A stretch of DNA of 64,000 nt from Petrocella atlantisensis (GCF_900538275.1 NZ_LR130778.1:1240001-1304000), one strand, 5' to 3'. Numbered from the stretch's first letter, positions 27,086-36,649 are shown. Made by a program: numbers and translations. Notes: generated by a model not told the origin, from the sequence alone.

Positions 27086-27344
27086 GACAAAACGATTTTT
27101 TTATCTGTCAATCACCCACCACCACCAATCTAGTACAACTTAACTTTTGGGTATCTTCTGATACTAATTCCCCCGAATCCGTGGGAATTAAAAAAACACC
27201 TATCCTAGAATATGTGTTTTAGGTGTCGTAATCACCGTCTATTCTACCAACAGTACATAATACACTTATACAATCTTATGAAAATTCTTATTCTCTTTAT
27301 TGTACCTATTTTGATTGTTGGTTGCAGTAGCGCTTCAACAAGGG

Positions 27345-28205
27345 CTAGCGCATTGGCTTTTGAGTACGATAAGCTATACCTATGGTGCCAGGGCCAACGT
27401 GGGTGCCAATGACAGCGCCTATGGGAATCACTTGAGGTGTTTTTCCAGCTATAGAGGCTATTGTAGCCGCATAGGCCATCGCTTCATTTGGAGAATGGAT
27501 ATGATGAACGATTGCGTCCATATAGCCATATTGTTTGATTTCATTGGTAAAAACGTCGAGCATGTACTCTAATGCCTTCTTATGTGTTCTGATTTTTGCC
27601 AGGGTGGTTGTCAAACCATTTTCGACAGTCAATACGGGCTTTATTTTCAAAATATCTGCCAGCAAAGAGCTGGCATTACCGATTCGCCCACCCTTTTTCA
27701 AGAATTCCAAAGTACTTGGGGTAAAAACGAATCGAGTACATTTCATCGTATGATGCGCAATTCGAACGACTTCTTGACTGGATTTCCCTTCTTTTGCGGC
27801 CTGTGCGGCATCGATGGCAACAAAGCCCATTTCCATGCAATTCGTTCGGGCGTCTATCAGCTCAATGGAAGCCTGTGGGTAGATTTCTAGAATCATATTT
27901 TTGACAAGATATGCGGTTGAGTATGTACCACTCATTTCTGAGGATAAAAATATACCAACGACCTCATGGCCTTTTTCTATATGCTGCATAAATGCTTGAT
28001 ATAGATCATCTGTCGAAGGCTGGGAAGAAGTGGGAAGCTTGTCCAATGAGGATAGCTTACTATAAAATAAGTCTAAGTCCATTTCAGTTTCTAGGTGGTT
28101 TGTGTCTTCAAAACTGACACTTAAAGATACCACCGTGATATTTAATGCCTCTAAGGTGCTTTGAGGTATATATGAAGTACTATCAGTTACAATTTTTACC
28201 GCCAT
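27345..28205 (-). CDS. DegV-family fatty-acid-binding protein
   Basis: The 286-residue protein matches DegV: KIVTDSTSYIP at the N-terminus, SSEMSGTYSTA near residue 90, where the conserved Ser binds the fatty acid head group, KKGGRIG near 167 and a C-terminal IGAVIGTHVGPGTIG. DegV/FakB-type proteins carry fatty acids, in some species to a fatty acid kinase; no fakA is nearby. The ATG at 28205 has AGGATGG 8 bases upstream and fits the family start MAVKIVTDS. Confidence 0.9.
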   Translation of the reverse strand: MAVKIVTDSTSYIPQSTLEALNITVVSLSVSFEDTNHLETEMDLDLFYSKLSSLDKLPTSSQPSTDDLYQAFMQHIEKGHEVVGIFLSSEMSGTYSTAYLVKNMILEIYPQASIELIDARTNCMEMGFVAIDAAQAAKEGKSSQEVVRIAHHTMKCTRFVFTPSTLEFLKKGGRIGNASSLLADILKIKPVLTVENGLTTTLAKIRTHKKALEYMLDVFTNEIKQYGYMDAIVHHIHSPNEAMAYAATIASIAGKTPQVIPIGAVIGTHVGPGTIGIAYRTQKPMR

Positions 28206-28261
28206 ATTTTTCGCCATCCTATTTTACGAAGAATTCAAGTTGTTACTTGATTATTTTAGCA

Positions 28262-28321
28262 TTTATACCGCCAGCTTTCAATCTTTCTTGATAGATTCTC
28301 GCTTTAGACTACCGATGAGCT
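28262..28321. repeat. 60-bp direct repeat, left copy
   Basis: Identical to 30285-30344 and directly flanking the IS1634-type element. On the minus strand the left copy reads as a C-terminal protein piece (RIYQERLKAGGIN) that continues a few codons beyond the repeat. It is best explained as a long target-site duplication. Confidence 0.85.
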
Positions 28322-30284
28322 CGGGTCTTTGACACTTGCCGAAGTAACTAAAACAGCGAAAACCTTATAACAAGCCTATTTAGGCTTATTTTTTTGTCAA
28401 ATTCTACTCTTTTCATTTACGTTCTACTACGTTCTATGATATAATATAGGGTATTAGGAGGTGTTGTTATGAGGCTGAAAGTTGTAAATTCTAAAATGTT
28501 CAATTATTATATGTCATAGAAACTATTTATGTTGATGGAAAACAAAAACTAGAACCGTCGAAAAACTTGGCAGATATTCTGATTTAGAAAAAAGCTAAAT
28601 GGTGCTAATCCCATAGAGTGGGCCAAAAGTATATCGAAGATCTTAATCGCCAAGAAAAAGAACAAAAACGTGAGGTTATTATCAAGCTTAGGCAATCCAC
28701 GCTTATTGATAAAGAGATTCAACGTTCCTACAACGGTGGCTATCTTTTTCTTCAACAGATTTATTACCAGTTAGGGCTTCATAAGATTTGTAACGATATT
28801 TCTTCAAGGCACAAGTTCACCTATGACCTTAACGGTATTCTCTCTCGTTTGATTTACGGAAGAATTCTTTTTCCTTCTTCCAAGCTTTGCACCTTTGAAT
28901 CTTCTAAACGTCTTCTCGAACAGCCAAACTTTGAATTACAGAACATTTACAGGTCTTTAGAAGTTATCGCTAAGGAATCCGATTTCATACAATCACAGCT
29001 TTACAAAAACAGTCTAGCAGTTTCTAAACGTAATGATCGAATTCTTTATTATGACTGTACCAACTACTTTTTTGAGATTGAACAAGAAGATGGCCTTAAA
29101 CAATATGGACCCTCCAAAGAAAACCGTCCTAACCCTATTGTAGAAATGGGCTTGTTTATGGATGGAGATGGTATTCCTCTCGCTTTTAACATTCACAGTG
29201 GCAATACCAATGAGCAGGTGACTCTAAAGCCTTTAGAAAAGCAAATTATCGAAGACTTCAAACTATCCAAGTTTGTTGTATGTACTGATGCCGGCTTATC
29301 TTCAAATGCAAATAGGAAGTTTAATAATATAAATGGACGTTCTTTTATTACAACTCAATCCATCAAAAACTTAAGCAGTTTTAAAAGAGTGGGCTTTAGA
29401 ACCAACTGGATGGAGGCACAATGATTCCAAAGAAACCTTTGATTTAAACCTGTTTGATGAAAATGAAAGTCTTTGTGAGCAATATAAGAATATGACCTTT
29501 TATAAAGAGAGATGGATTAAAGAGAATGATCTTGAGCAAAACTGATTGTCACCTTTTCTCTTAAATACCGTTATTATCAACGTCAGATCAGAAACAAACA
29601 ACTTGAACGTGCCACAAAACTCATTAGCACTAACCCAAAAAGTATAGGTAAGAAAAGACAAAATGATTATAAACGATTTATCGCTTCCACCAATGTTACA
29701 AGTGATGGTGAAGTTGCAGAAGAGACACTTTACCATCTTAATTCAAATACTGTTGCTGAGGAAAGTATCTATGACGGCTTCTATGCAGTATGTACTAACC
29801 TTGACGAAGATGCTTCTGAAATAGCTAGAATTAACCACCGACGTTGGGAAGTTGAAGAATGTTTTAGAATTATGAAGAGCGAGTTTAAAGCAAGGCCTGT
29901 TTATCTTCAAAGAGACGACCGTATAAAAGCGCATTTTACAACCTGTTTTCTAGCACTTGTTTTATATAGATATCTGGAGAAAGACCTAGACAACCAGTTT
30001 ACAACGAACGAAATCGTCGGCCAGTTAAAGGATATGAACTTCTATTGCGTTCCTGGACAGGGTTTTATTCCGACCTATACACGTACTGATTTTACAGATG
30101 CACTACATGATACCTATGGATTTAGAACAGACTATCAGATTGTCAGCGACAAAGAAATGAAAAATATATACAAAAAGACTAAAAAGTAAAAAAAGTACGC
30201 AAAATTAATGACATATAAAAAGCTTGAAGCCCCTATTTATAAGGGATTTCAAGCTTTTTCTGTTTCACAACTGTCAAAGACAGG
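28322..30284 (+). mobile_element. IS1634-family element, degraded
   Basis: The ends CGGGTCTTTGACACTTGCC and, reversed, CCTGTCTTTGACAGTTGTG form imperfect inverted repeats just inside the 60-bp direct repeats. The element carries a transposase broken by several frame changes. IS1634 and IS1549 relatives are known for unusually long, variable target duplications, which fits the flanks. Confidence 0.8.
28469..30189 (+). pseudogene. IS1634-family transposase, multiply frameshifted
   Basis: AGGAGG precedes the ATG at 28469. The coding sequence is broken by a stop near 28517, by frame changes before 28618, after about 29405 and near 29543, but the order of conserved blocks is normal: NPIEWAKKYIEDLN-like, LYYDCTNYFFEIE (first catalytic Asp), VVCTDAGLSSNANRK (second Asp), HRRWEVEECFRIMKSEF (Glu region) and a C-terminal RTDYQIVSDKEMKNIY. 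The element can no longer make a full transposase. Confidence 0.85.
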
Positions 30285-30344
30285 TTTATACCGCCAGCTT
30301 TCAATCTTTCTTGATAGATTCTCGCTTTAGACTACCGATGAGCT
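30285..30344. repeat. 60-bp direct repeat, right copy
   Basis: Identical to 28262-28321. The two copies are separated only by the IS1634-type element, so the repeat was probably made when the element inserted. The short stretch 30345-30412 after it holds no feature. Confidence 0.85.
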
Positions 30345-30412
30345 TTTGAAGGGACGTCCTTGGTGCGCAGATGCTTATCACATCGAAGATTGGATATAAT
30401 TGTATTCATCAT

Positions 30413-31318
30413 CTAGGCAGAAAGTGACTGAGCTATTTGACTGGTTTTGTGGTCACCACACAATTCTAAACTCATATCCCATAACCTGTCTTGTAGTTCC
30501 CTATCTACCACCTTTTCATCTTCTTTTAACGTAATAAAGCTGTTTTTTCTCCATGATATGAATTTCCCTGATCTTTCCATACTTTTTTCTTGGTTCTCAC
30601 AGAATAGTGGTGCCATTATTTCACCACATTTTTCTGTTGTAATAAATTTTCCTAAGAATTTCATCAGTGTTGCCATTATTTTCATATATTTAGGAACCAG
30701 GTTGATTTGGTTTGTCCACACAACTTCATGAATTTGAAAGCCAACGAAGGAGACCTTGACTTTATGATTGTTCTGATACAACCTATGGAGTTTTTGCAAA
30801 AACATACGTTTTGCTACCATTGCTTGATGTATGCCATCTTCAAAGCCCCACTTATTTTTCATCTGCATGTCGTCCCAGAATATTTCCCCTCTTTCTGTAA
30901 CATTAAAGACAATTCTACCACCCATTTCTGATTTCTCTAATAAGTTTAAGAGGTTTAGAGTTAACATAAATTGTGATAAATAATTGACCTGGAAATGTGC
31001 ATCCATTCCATCCTCTGTTTCTATCCTTTTTGCTGCATAACCTATGCCTGCATTTATAAAAATCCCGTCCAGATAATGATGTTTACTTTGAATCTCAGTA
31101 ATTACTTTTTTAACATCCCTAAATTTTGTTAAGTCACATATTAAAAAGGAAGTCTTCATATTCTTAGTGTCAGCTTCAAATTCTCTTATTGTTGCTTCAC
31201 CAAGTTCATGAGATCTACATAGTATAATCACCTCATGTTCTTGATTATCAAGTGACGCCAGTACTTTAGCGACGCCTTTTCCCATGCCATTCGTGCCACC
31301 AGTTACTAATATTTTCAT
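30413..31318 (-). CDS. SDR-like protein without the catalytic tyrosine
   Basis: The 301-residue protein has the SDR nucleotide site TGGTNGMGKG at 6-15 and INAGIGYA near 90. At the expected Y-x-x-x-K position the sequence is A-M-V-A-K, and the serine block reads VFNVTERGE, so the catalytic Ser-Tyr pair appears to be lost. It may bind a dinucleotide without normal dehydrogenase activity. Its start overlaps the stop of a small XRE regulator by four bases, forming an operon with that gene and a membrane protein. Confidence 0.7.
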   Translation of the reverse strand: MKILVTGGTNGMGKGVAKVLASLDNQEHEVIILCRSHELGEATIREFEADTKNMKTSFLICDLTKFRDVKKVITEIQSKHHYLDGIFINAGIGYAAKRIETEDGMDAHFQVNYLSQFMLTLNLLNLLEKSEMGGRIVFNVTERGEIFWDDMQMKNKWGFEDGIHQAMVAKRMFLQKLHRLYQNNHKVKVSFVGFQIHEVVWTNQINLVPKYMKIMATLMKFLGKFITTEKCGEIMAPLFCENQEKSMERSGKFISWRKNSFITLKEDEKVVDRELQDRLWDMSLELCGDHKTSQIAQSLSA

Positions 31319-31548
31319 TGCTCTACCTTATCTTTCTCATGTGTGAAAACCTCTTCAATATTAGAGCCAAGTGCCTCAGCAATCAAAAATGCTAACTCCA
31401 ATGAAGGATAATATTTACCACTTTCAACATTGTTAATTGTCTGTCTTGAAGCGCCTACCTTTTTGGCCAATGCCTGTTGAGTCATCTCGTTATGATCAAA
31501 ACGTAGTCGCCTAATATTATTATCAATCTTAATTTTCATCTTAGCCAT
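31315..31548 (-). CDS. Small XRE-family regulator
   Basis: The 77-residue protein is essentially one helix-turn-helix (MTQQALAKKVGASRQTINNV, then GKYYPSLELAFLIAEAL), of the YozG/PBSX-like compact type. The ATG at 31548 lies within the last codons of the upstream membrane gene, with AAGAAGGGTG ahead. The arrangement of membrane protein then compact XRE repeats at 41896-42451. Confidence 0.82.
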   Translation of the reverse strand: MAKMKIKIDNNIRRLRFDHNEMTQQALAKKVGASRQTINNVESGKYYPSLELAFLIAEALGSNIEEVFTHEKDKVEQ

Positions 31549-32053
31549 GAGACACACCCTTCTTATAGTAGTTGAGCTTAATAATACCTTCAATACTAGC
31601 TCCTAACATAAAACTTAAGTAAACAATATTTAGCATAATGACAAAAGGCAAGTCAAAGGTTAAAGTAATAAGTCCTGCTACAAAGCCAATACTTACAACA
31701 ACGTAACTAATCTGACCTGCTTTTAGATTGATTAGTCTGTCCATCTCATCTTCTACATTATCAAAAACATCATCAATATCTTCTTCTTCTAAACCACTTA
31801 TATCAGCATCAATTTTATTCTTTACCTTTGCTCCAATTGCAAAAAATACATTAAATAGTATCATCACAAGAATCGTCAAACCAATTCCTATACCAATGTA
31901 AACCAGCATAGTCTTAGCCCAAAAGTTAGTATCGTTAAAGGTTGAGATACCATCAATAGCATAGATATCAAAAACACGCTTTAGATACAGAAATAAAACA
32001 AATAAACCTGATAATAGTAATGCCCATGTTTGTTTCTCTTTATAAGTCATCAT
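31541..32053 (-). CDS. Membrane protein of unknown function
   Basis: The 170-residue protein has four hydrophobic segments (about 10-26, 47-72, 118-135 and 138-158) with a central acidic loop rich in D and E (about 80-108). GGAG lies just before a double ATG. It heads an operon with a compact XRE regulator and an SDR-like gene. Such membrane partners of compact XRE regulators are common in Firmicutes, but I cannot assign a family. Confidence 0.6.
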   Translation of the reverse strand: MMTYKEKQTWALLLSGLFVLFLYLKRVFDIYAIDGISTFNDTNFWAKTMLVYIGIGIGLTILVMILFNVFFAIGAKVKNKIDADISGLEEEDIDDVFDNVEDEMDRLINLKAGQISYVVVSIGFVAGLITLTFDLPFVIMLNIVYLSFMLGASIEGIIKLNYYKKGVSHG

Positions 32054-32211
32054 AATCTCCTTTAACTTAATTATTACCCCAAATTATTTTTGTAGTAACT
32101 TTAGTGTAAACCCATTGCGATATAGTGTCAAGTATTTTTTACAATTAGTCTTATATTTTTGTCATTATGCTAAATGTATTTTACAGTCAGCTGTATGTCA
32201 AATAAAGAAAG

Positions 32212-32234
32212 AGACACCTCAAAATGAGGTGTCT
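32212..32234 (-). terminator. Terminator after the oxidoreductase gene
   Basis: Perfect 10-base arms (AGACACCTCA and TGAGGTGTCT) with a 3-base loop, followed on the minus strand by CTTTCTTTATTT. It lies 45 bases beyond the oxidoreductase stop codon. Confidence 0.75.
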
Positions 32235-32278
32235 ACATATCTTCTAAACTTACTATATATTACCTTTTACAAGATAAT

Positions 32279-33202
32279 TCACTTAACTTTAATGACCACT
32301 TTACCTTTTGCATGTCCCATTTGTAGATAATCATAAGCTTCCTGAACTTCTTCAAATGAGAAACTGCGATCAATCACTGGCTTAACTACCTCGTCTTTAA
32401 GTAGTTGTGTAAGATCTGAAAGCATTTCTCCACTAGGCCACATAAAGAATACTTCGAATTGAACATCGAACTTCTTAGCTAGTTCTTCAGTATTTTGTGC
32501 TTTAATAGATACCATTGTACCACCTTTTTTCAAGATTTTGAAAGAATTATTCATAACTTCTCCACCCATAGAGTCTAGGACTAAATCATAATCACTAAGT
32601 TCCTCTTCAAACTTTTGAGTTTTATAGTCGATGATTACATCTGCACCAAGATTTTTTACCAATTCAAAATTAGAACGACTCGTCGTAACCGCCACTTCAG
32701 CACCTAAGTGCTTTGCTAATTGAATTGCAAGTGTTCCAACACCACCAGAGCCTGCATGAATAAGCACTTTCTGACCTTTTTGAAGGTTCCCTTTTGTTGT
32801 AAGGGCTTGTAAAGCTGTTAACCCAGCCAATGGAATCGAAGCCGCTTCTTCATGGGTAATATTTGAAGGTTTAAGTGCCAATTCATCTTCCTTAACAACA
32901 TTATATTCAGCAATGCTCCCTGCATCCGTTTGATTCGGTCTAGAATAAACTTCATCACCTATTTTAAATTTGCTAACTTTTGATCCTACTTCTGTTACAA
33001 CACCAGAGACATCATATCCCATAATGTATGGAAATGAAATCGGCATCATATCTTTCATATATCCAGCTTTCACAATATTGTCAATTGGATTTATACTCGC
33101 TGCATGAACTTCTATCATAACGCTATCATCTGAAATCTTCGGTACTTCCACCTCTAAGACTTCAACTTGTTTTCCATAATCTTTAATACTTACTGCTTTC
33201 AT
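32279..33202 (-). CDS. NADP-dependent quinone oxidoreductase-like protein (MDR family)
   Basis: The 307-residue protein is a zinc-free medium-chain dehydrogenase/reductase: the GroES-like N-terminal part with HAASINPIDNIVKAG and MGYDVSGVV, then a Rossmann domain with HAGSGGVGTLAIQLAK near 143-158. Relatives reduce quinones or alkenals. The ATG at 33202 follows AAAGGATG; the frame extends further upstream without a ribosome site. It is divergent from an OhrR-like regulator gene, which points to a role in peroxide or electrophile stress. Confidence 0.85.
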   Translation of the reverse strand: MKAVSIKDYGKQVEVLEVEVPKISDDSVMIEVHAASINPIDNIVKAGYMKDMMPISFPYIMGYDVSGVVTEVGSKVSKFKIGDEVYSRPNQTDAGSIAEYNVVKEDELALKPSNITHEEAASIPLAGLTALQALTTKGNLQKGQKVLIHAGSGGVGTLAIQLAKHLGAEVAVTTSRSNFELVKNLGADVIIDYKTQKFEEELSDYDLVLDSMGGEVMNNSFKILKKGGTMVSIKAQNTEELAKKFDVQFEVFFMWPSGEMLSDLTQLLKDEVVKPVIDRSFSFEEVQEAYDYLQMGHAKGKVVIKVK

Positions 33203-33353
33203 ATTATTACATCCTTTCATAGCTTCATATTGGGTATACATCTGTTTAACTAACTACAATTTACTTATTTATAAATCACAAATCCTTAATAATTTATTAG
33301 GACTACGACTTTTCAATTGCGCTCAATTATATTTTATTCAATTGATTGGTTCA

Positions 33354-33382
33354 ATCTTATCACACATTCTGCAAGCAGTCAA
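33354..33382 (-). promoter_or_regulatory. Promoter of the oxidoreductase gene
   Basis: On the minus strand TTGACT (33382-33377) and TAAGAT (33359-33354) are separated by 17 bases. Downstream AT-rich sequence with CAATTGA and CAATTGC half-sites resembles weaker copies of the OhrR-type box. Confidence 0.6.
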
Positions 33383-33427
33383 ACGATCGATCACTTTAAT
33401 TGTAGGCTAACTAAAATAACCATTAAG

Positions 33428-33465
33428 TTGACAAGTCACTTTATATTTATTACAATTAAATTGTA
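33428..33465 (+). promoter_or_regulatory. Promoter with OhrR-type operator
   Basis: TTGACA (33428-33433) and TACAAT (33451-33456) are 17 bases apart. The -10 is part of the palindrome TACAATTAAATTGTA (33451-33465), which matches the operator described for Bacillus OhrR. A bound repressor would cover the -10, so autorepression is likely. Confidence 0.75.
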
Positions 33466-33496
33466 TTCAACTAATCTGATTCGTAAGGAGCTGTTT

Positions 33497-33961
33497 ATGA
33501 AAAATAAAGATAGTATAATGGATCATATATCTGATAACGATATCTTAAAATTAGATAACCAATTGTGCTTTGCACTTTATGTATCATCAAGAGAAATAAT
33601 AAAGAAGTATAAACCATTACTCGATCCATTGGGGTTAACATATACAGGTTATATTACAATGTTGGCTTTATGGGAAAAAGATAATGTCACAATGAAATCA
33701 CTTGGAGAAAAATTATATCTTGATTCAGGAACACTAACACCTCTATTGAAGAAATTGGAAACAAAAGGATTACTCGTCAGAGAGCGTAGAAGTGAAGATG
33801 AGAGAAATGTATACATTGCATTAACCAAACAGGGTCATGAATTAAAAAAAGATACTTCTATAGTTCCAAGACAATTAATTAGTTCTTCAAGTTTTGATGA
33901 AGAATCTACTATAGAATTAATAAATCTACTGCATAGATACATCGCATCAATCGACAAATAA
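33497..33961 (+). CDS. MarR-family regulator, OhrR-like
   Basis: The 154-residue protein has the OhrR N-terminal motif LDNQLCFALYVSSREI, whose cysteine (near residue 22) is the peroxide-sensing residue in OhrR, and a MarR winged helix (TMKSLGEKLYLDSGTLTPLL, wing RRSEDERNVYIALT). The ATG at 33497 follows AAGGAG; a longer in-frame extension has no ribosome site and covers the operator. OhrR senses organic hydroperoxides by cysteine oxidation. Likely targets are itself and the divergent oxidoreductase. Confidence 0.85.
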   Translation: MKNKDSIMDHISDNDILKLDNQLCFALYVSSREIIKKYKPLLDPLGLTYTGYITMLALWEKDNVTMKSLGEKLYLDSGTLTPLLKKLETKGLLVRERRSEDERNVYIALTKQGHELKKDTSIVPRQLISSSSFDEESTIELINLLHRYIASIDK

Positions 33962-33997
33962 AACTGTAACTTTTCCCTCTATCAGAAAATAAAGAAA

Positions 33998-34078
33998 CCC
34001 CTGAAAACACCCTAAATACACTATTTTCAAGGGCAACTACATCTATTTTCTTGTCAGCAGACAGACAGTTTCAGAATG
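33998..34078 (-). other. RlmD-like C-terminal scar with terminator, S2
   Basis: The minus strand reads H-S-E-T-V-C-L-L-T-R-K-stop (34078-34043), followed by a hairpin (arms 34024-34033 and 33998-34007). It closely resembles the scar at 40751-40832, including the hairpin and about 60 bases upstream. The rest of 33962-34335 shows no gene. Confidence 0.7.
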
Positions 34079-34335
34079 GAAGATATAAGGCATAAGAATA
34101 TATGAGATAGATAGAGTCTGATGGCAAAAAATATGACAAGGGGGGCAAAAGTATTACTTTGCTATTTTGCACATTACAAAAGACAAAACAAAGCTAGCAT
34201 TATAAAGTTTTGTCTCTTTAGTCTAGCACTGTTAGTGATTTAATGTTACCATAAAAATAGCAGAAAAACAGTGTTTATTAATACATTGGTCTATAAGAGT
34301 GTCAAGCTTGACACACCTTAAATGGAGGAAGAAAA

Positions 34336-34953
34336 ATGGAGTTAATCCTTATAAGACATGGTGAATCAGAAGGCAATGCAAAAGGACATGTATATGGGCA
34401 TACAGATTATCCTATGACGAAGAAAGGCATGAAACAAGTTCCTATAATTGTCAACATGATAAACCGCTATAGAATAAATAAAGTATACGCAAGCCCTTTA
34501 ATAAGAGCAAAAGTAGTGGCAGAAGCAATCGGTCTTGACCGCAATATTTCTATTATTTTAGACGATCGATTGAAAGAAATTAATTTTGGGAAGTATGAGG
34601 ATATGCCACGAGAAAAAGTTGTTGAATTGGTAGGAGACAAATACAATGAGATCATTGGGTTTTTTGATCACGTTGCACTCCCTGGTGGAGAACATCAAGA
34701 TGATTTTTTAACTCGAGTTAATGATTTTATTGATGAATTATTAGCTGGAGATGATGGAACCTATGTATTGGCAGGCCATTTCGGAGTGATTAAAGCTATA
34801 CTTAATCATCTCATGGGTTATGATAAAAAAGCACTTCGGCAATTTGCTATAAAACCTGGAGCGATTATTAAACTTACGATAAATAAAGATAAAGTTAGAA
34901 TGGATGAATTGATTCAGACTTTTGACTCAGTTGATAGAATCTCATTGCTTTAA
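34336..34953 (+). CDS. Histidine phosphatase family protein
   Basis: The 205-residue protein starts with the family motif LILIRHGESEGN, whose histidine is the phosphorylated nucleophile, and has the second histidine in VLAGHFGVIKAI near residue 150. The fold is that of phosphoglycerate mutase-like phosphatases; the substrate cannot be predicted. GGAGG lies 8 bases before the ATG. It is 35 bases upstream of a MoaE-like gene on the same strand, so the two may be co-transcribed. Confidence 0.88.
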   Translation: MELILIRHGESEGNAKGHVYGHTDYPMTKKGMKQVPIIVNMINRYRINKVYASPLIRAKVVAEAIGLDRNISIILDDRLKEINFGKYEDMPREKVVELVGDKYNEIIGFFDHVALPGGEHQDDFLTRVNDFIDELLAGDDGTYVLAGHFGVIKAILNHLMGYDKKALRQFAIKPGAIIKLTINKDKVRMDELIQTFDSVDRISLL

Positions 34954-34988
34954 GATAAGTCCCTCAAGAACATGAAGGAGGAACCAAT

Positions 34989-35396
34989 ATGTCACGTACC
35001 AATAAAAATAAATCACCATCCATGGATGAGTGGCTAAAAGAAGTAAAATCAGATCGTTTAGCTTTACAAGAAGGAATGTATTTGGTTCATAATGGTGTTG
35101 TGCGACAAACACCCAAAATGAAGGTTCGAAATGGTCTGGATGATGGTTCGATTGTTCTTGGGATGGATTTTTTCTTTGATAAAGATAAAGTAGATACGGC
35201 GATCGCTAAAACCTATGAAATGGATGGCGTTTTCCATGTAAAAATATGGCTAAATGAAGGATATCTTGAGGTGGGCGACGATATTATGTATATCTTAATT
35301 GGTGGAGATATTAGACCTCATGTTATTGATGCGCTACAATTTTTAGTTGAAACCATAAAAACTAAATGTGTTGTTGAAATAGAACAAAAAGGATAA
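34989..35396 (+). CDS. MoaE-like molybdopterin synthase subunit
   Basis: The 135-residue protein resembles the clostridial form of the molybdopterin synthase large subunit, with the block VKIWLNEGYLEVGDDIMYIL corresponding to the MoaE core and the conserved GGDIRPHVIDALQFLVE helix. MoaE with MoaD converts precursor Z to molybdopterin. No moaD or other moa gene is in the window, so it may act outside Mo-cofactor synthesis. AGGAGG lies 7 bases before the ATG. Confidence 0.65.
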   Translation: MSRTNKNKSPSMDEWLKEVKSDRLALQEGMYLVHNGVVRQTPKMKVRNGLDDGSIVLGMDFFFDKDKVDTAIAKTYEMDGVFHVKIWLNEGYLEVGDDIMYILIGGDIRPHVIDALQFLVETIKTKCVVEIEQKG

Positions 35397-35642
35397 TTCC
35401 TTGTCGTTCAAATATTTTTTTGTAATCGCAACATTAGTTTTAACAATTTTCTCTTCTGGTGCAGATTATACTTACAGACCATATCCTCATATACTTATAG
35501 TATCTATCACGTATTACTAGCAACACTATAGTACTTTTGATTCTTAAAACCATCATTTTTTAAAGACTCTTCATGGAATTTCTACGTGCAAAATTCCCTG
35601 TGAGGACACTGGGCTCAATCACTAAAATTAAATAAGTTTATA

Positions 35643-36638
35643 TTAAGCCCTATATATATCACTATATTTATCCCTATATTCTCTAGGTGTCGTACCCGTC
35701 CAATTTCTAAATGCTCTTCTAAAAGCATTTTCATCTGAATAACCAATTAAAAAAGCAATCTCTTCATTAGAAATATTTTTGTCTTTCAAATAGTTTCTAG
35801 CTAATAATTTCTTTGTATGATTAAGCTGCTTTATGAACGTAGTATTTTCATTAGCCAATTTACGCTGAAGACTTCTTACACTTAGTGCCATTTCTTTTGC
35901 TACAGAATTAATACCATCTTCCCCAGCAGGTATTAATTCAATTAATAAACTTCTTACTTTAGCAGAAAAAGATTCATCTAATTCTAATTCTTTTATTCTT
36001 TTGGTTAGTTCAGGTTCTAAATATCCCCACATAATATTATTACTTGTTAAAAATGGCTCTTTAGCATCTTTCAAACTAAACTCTATTAGATTACTATCAC
36101 ATTTCTCTGGTTTAATACCAAAAAATTTTTCTAGCTCATGTCCATATTCATATTTTGACGCCACTTTTGTGGGTACAATACTTAATCCTGTAGCTTTTCT
36201 TATAATATTAGTAATGAGTACCTGTTCACTAATGATTGAGAATCTAGGAATCTCCAAATTATTATTATCAAACATGAATTCCATGCTAATTTTCTCATTA
36301 TTCGTATTTACATTAAGTACAAATGGTCCAATTAATTTCTTATACTTTGAAATTGTTTTGAAACAATTAATGCCATCTTTTGCACACATAGCTGCAAATA
36401 AAGGTGGAACAAACATCATCACTCTATCTATATCGGTATACTCAATAATGATTTTGTCATCTATAACTTCATCTAATGTATTCATAAACTTAATAAATTG
36501 TTCCAACGAAATAGAAATCCCATCTTTTTTTGCAGTTTTATAGGGTATTTCTGATTTCTTAAATACCCATTCTGCATTAATTCCAATAGATTCTAACAAT
36601 AGTTTATATGAATTTTCTAGAACAAAATGTTTGCTCAC
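35643..36638 (-). CDS. AraC-family transcriptional regulator
   Basis: The 331-residue protein has a long N-terminal ligand-binding part (arabinose-binding-like HTH_18 regulators of the OruR/ArgR type) and a C-terminal double helix-turn-helix with MALSVRSLQRKLANE and EIAFLIGYSDENAFRRAFR near residues 285-303. A GTG start at 36638 has AAGGGTGA upstream and lies 11 bases after the SDR stop codon, so the two genes form an operon. The regulator may control the SDR. Confidence 0.82.
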   Translation of the reverse strand: MSKHFVLENSYKLLLESIGINAEWVFKKSEIPYKTAKKDGISISLEQFIKFMNTLDEVIDDKIIIEYTDIDRVMMFVPPLFAAMCAKDGINCFKTISKYKKLIGPFVLNVNTNNEKISMEFMFDNNNLEIPRFSIISEQVLITNIIRKATGLSIVPTKVASKYEYGHELEKFFGIKPEKCDSNLIEFSLKDAKEPFLTSNNIMWGYLEPELTKRIKELELDESFSAKVRSLLIELIPAGEDGINSVAKEMALSVRSLQRKLANENTTFIKQLNHTKKLLARNYLKDKNISNEEIAFLIGYSDENAFRRAFRNWTGTTPREYRDKYSDIYRA

Positions 36639-36649
36639 TCAAATCACCC

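Noticed and set aside
27278-27412. Plus-strand frame starting MKILILFIVPILIVGCSSAS, which looks like a lipoprotein signal.
   Set aside because: There is no ribosome site, and most of the frame lies antisense to the well-supported DegV C-terminus. Chance similarity is more likely.
29500-29934. Minus-strand frames of 60-80 codons.
   Set aside because: They are antisense to the broken IS1634 transposase and show no independent support.
36001-36543. 180-codon plus-strand frame.
   Set aside because: It is exactly antisense to the AraC-type regulator, has no ribosome site and shows no recognisable domain.
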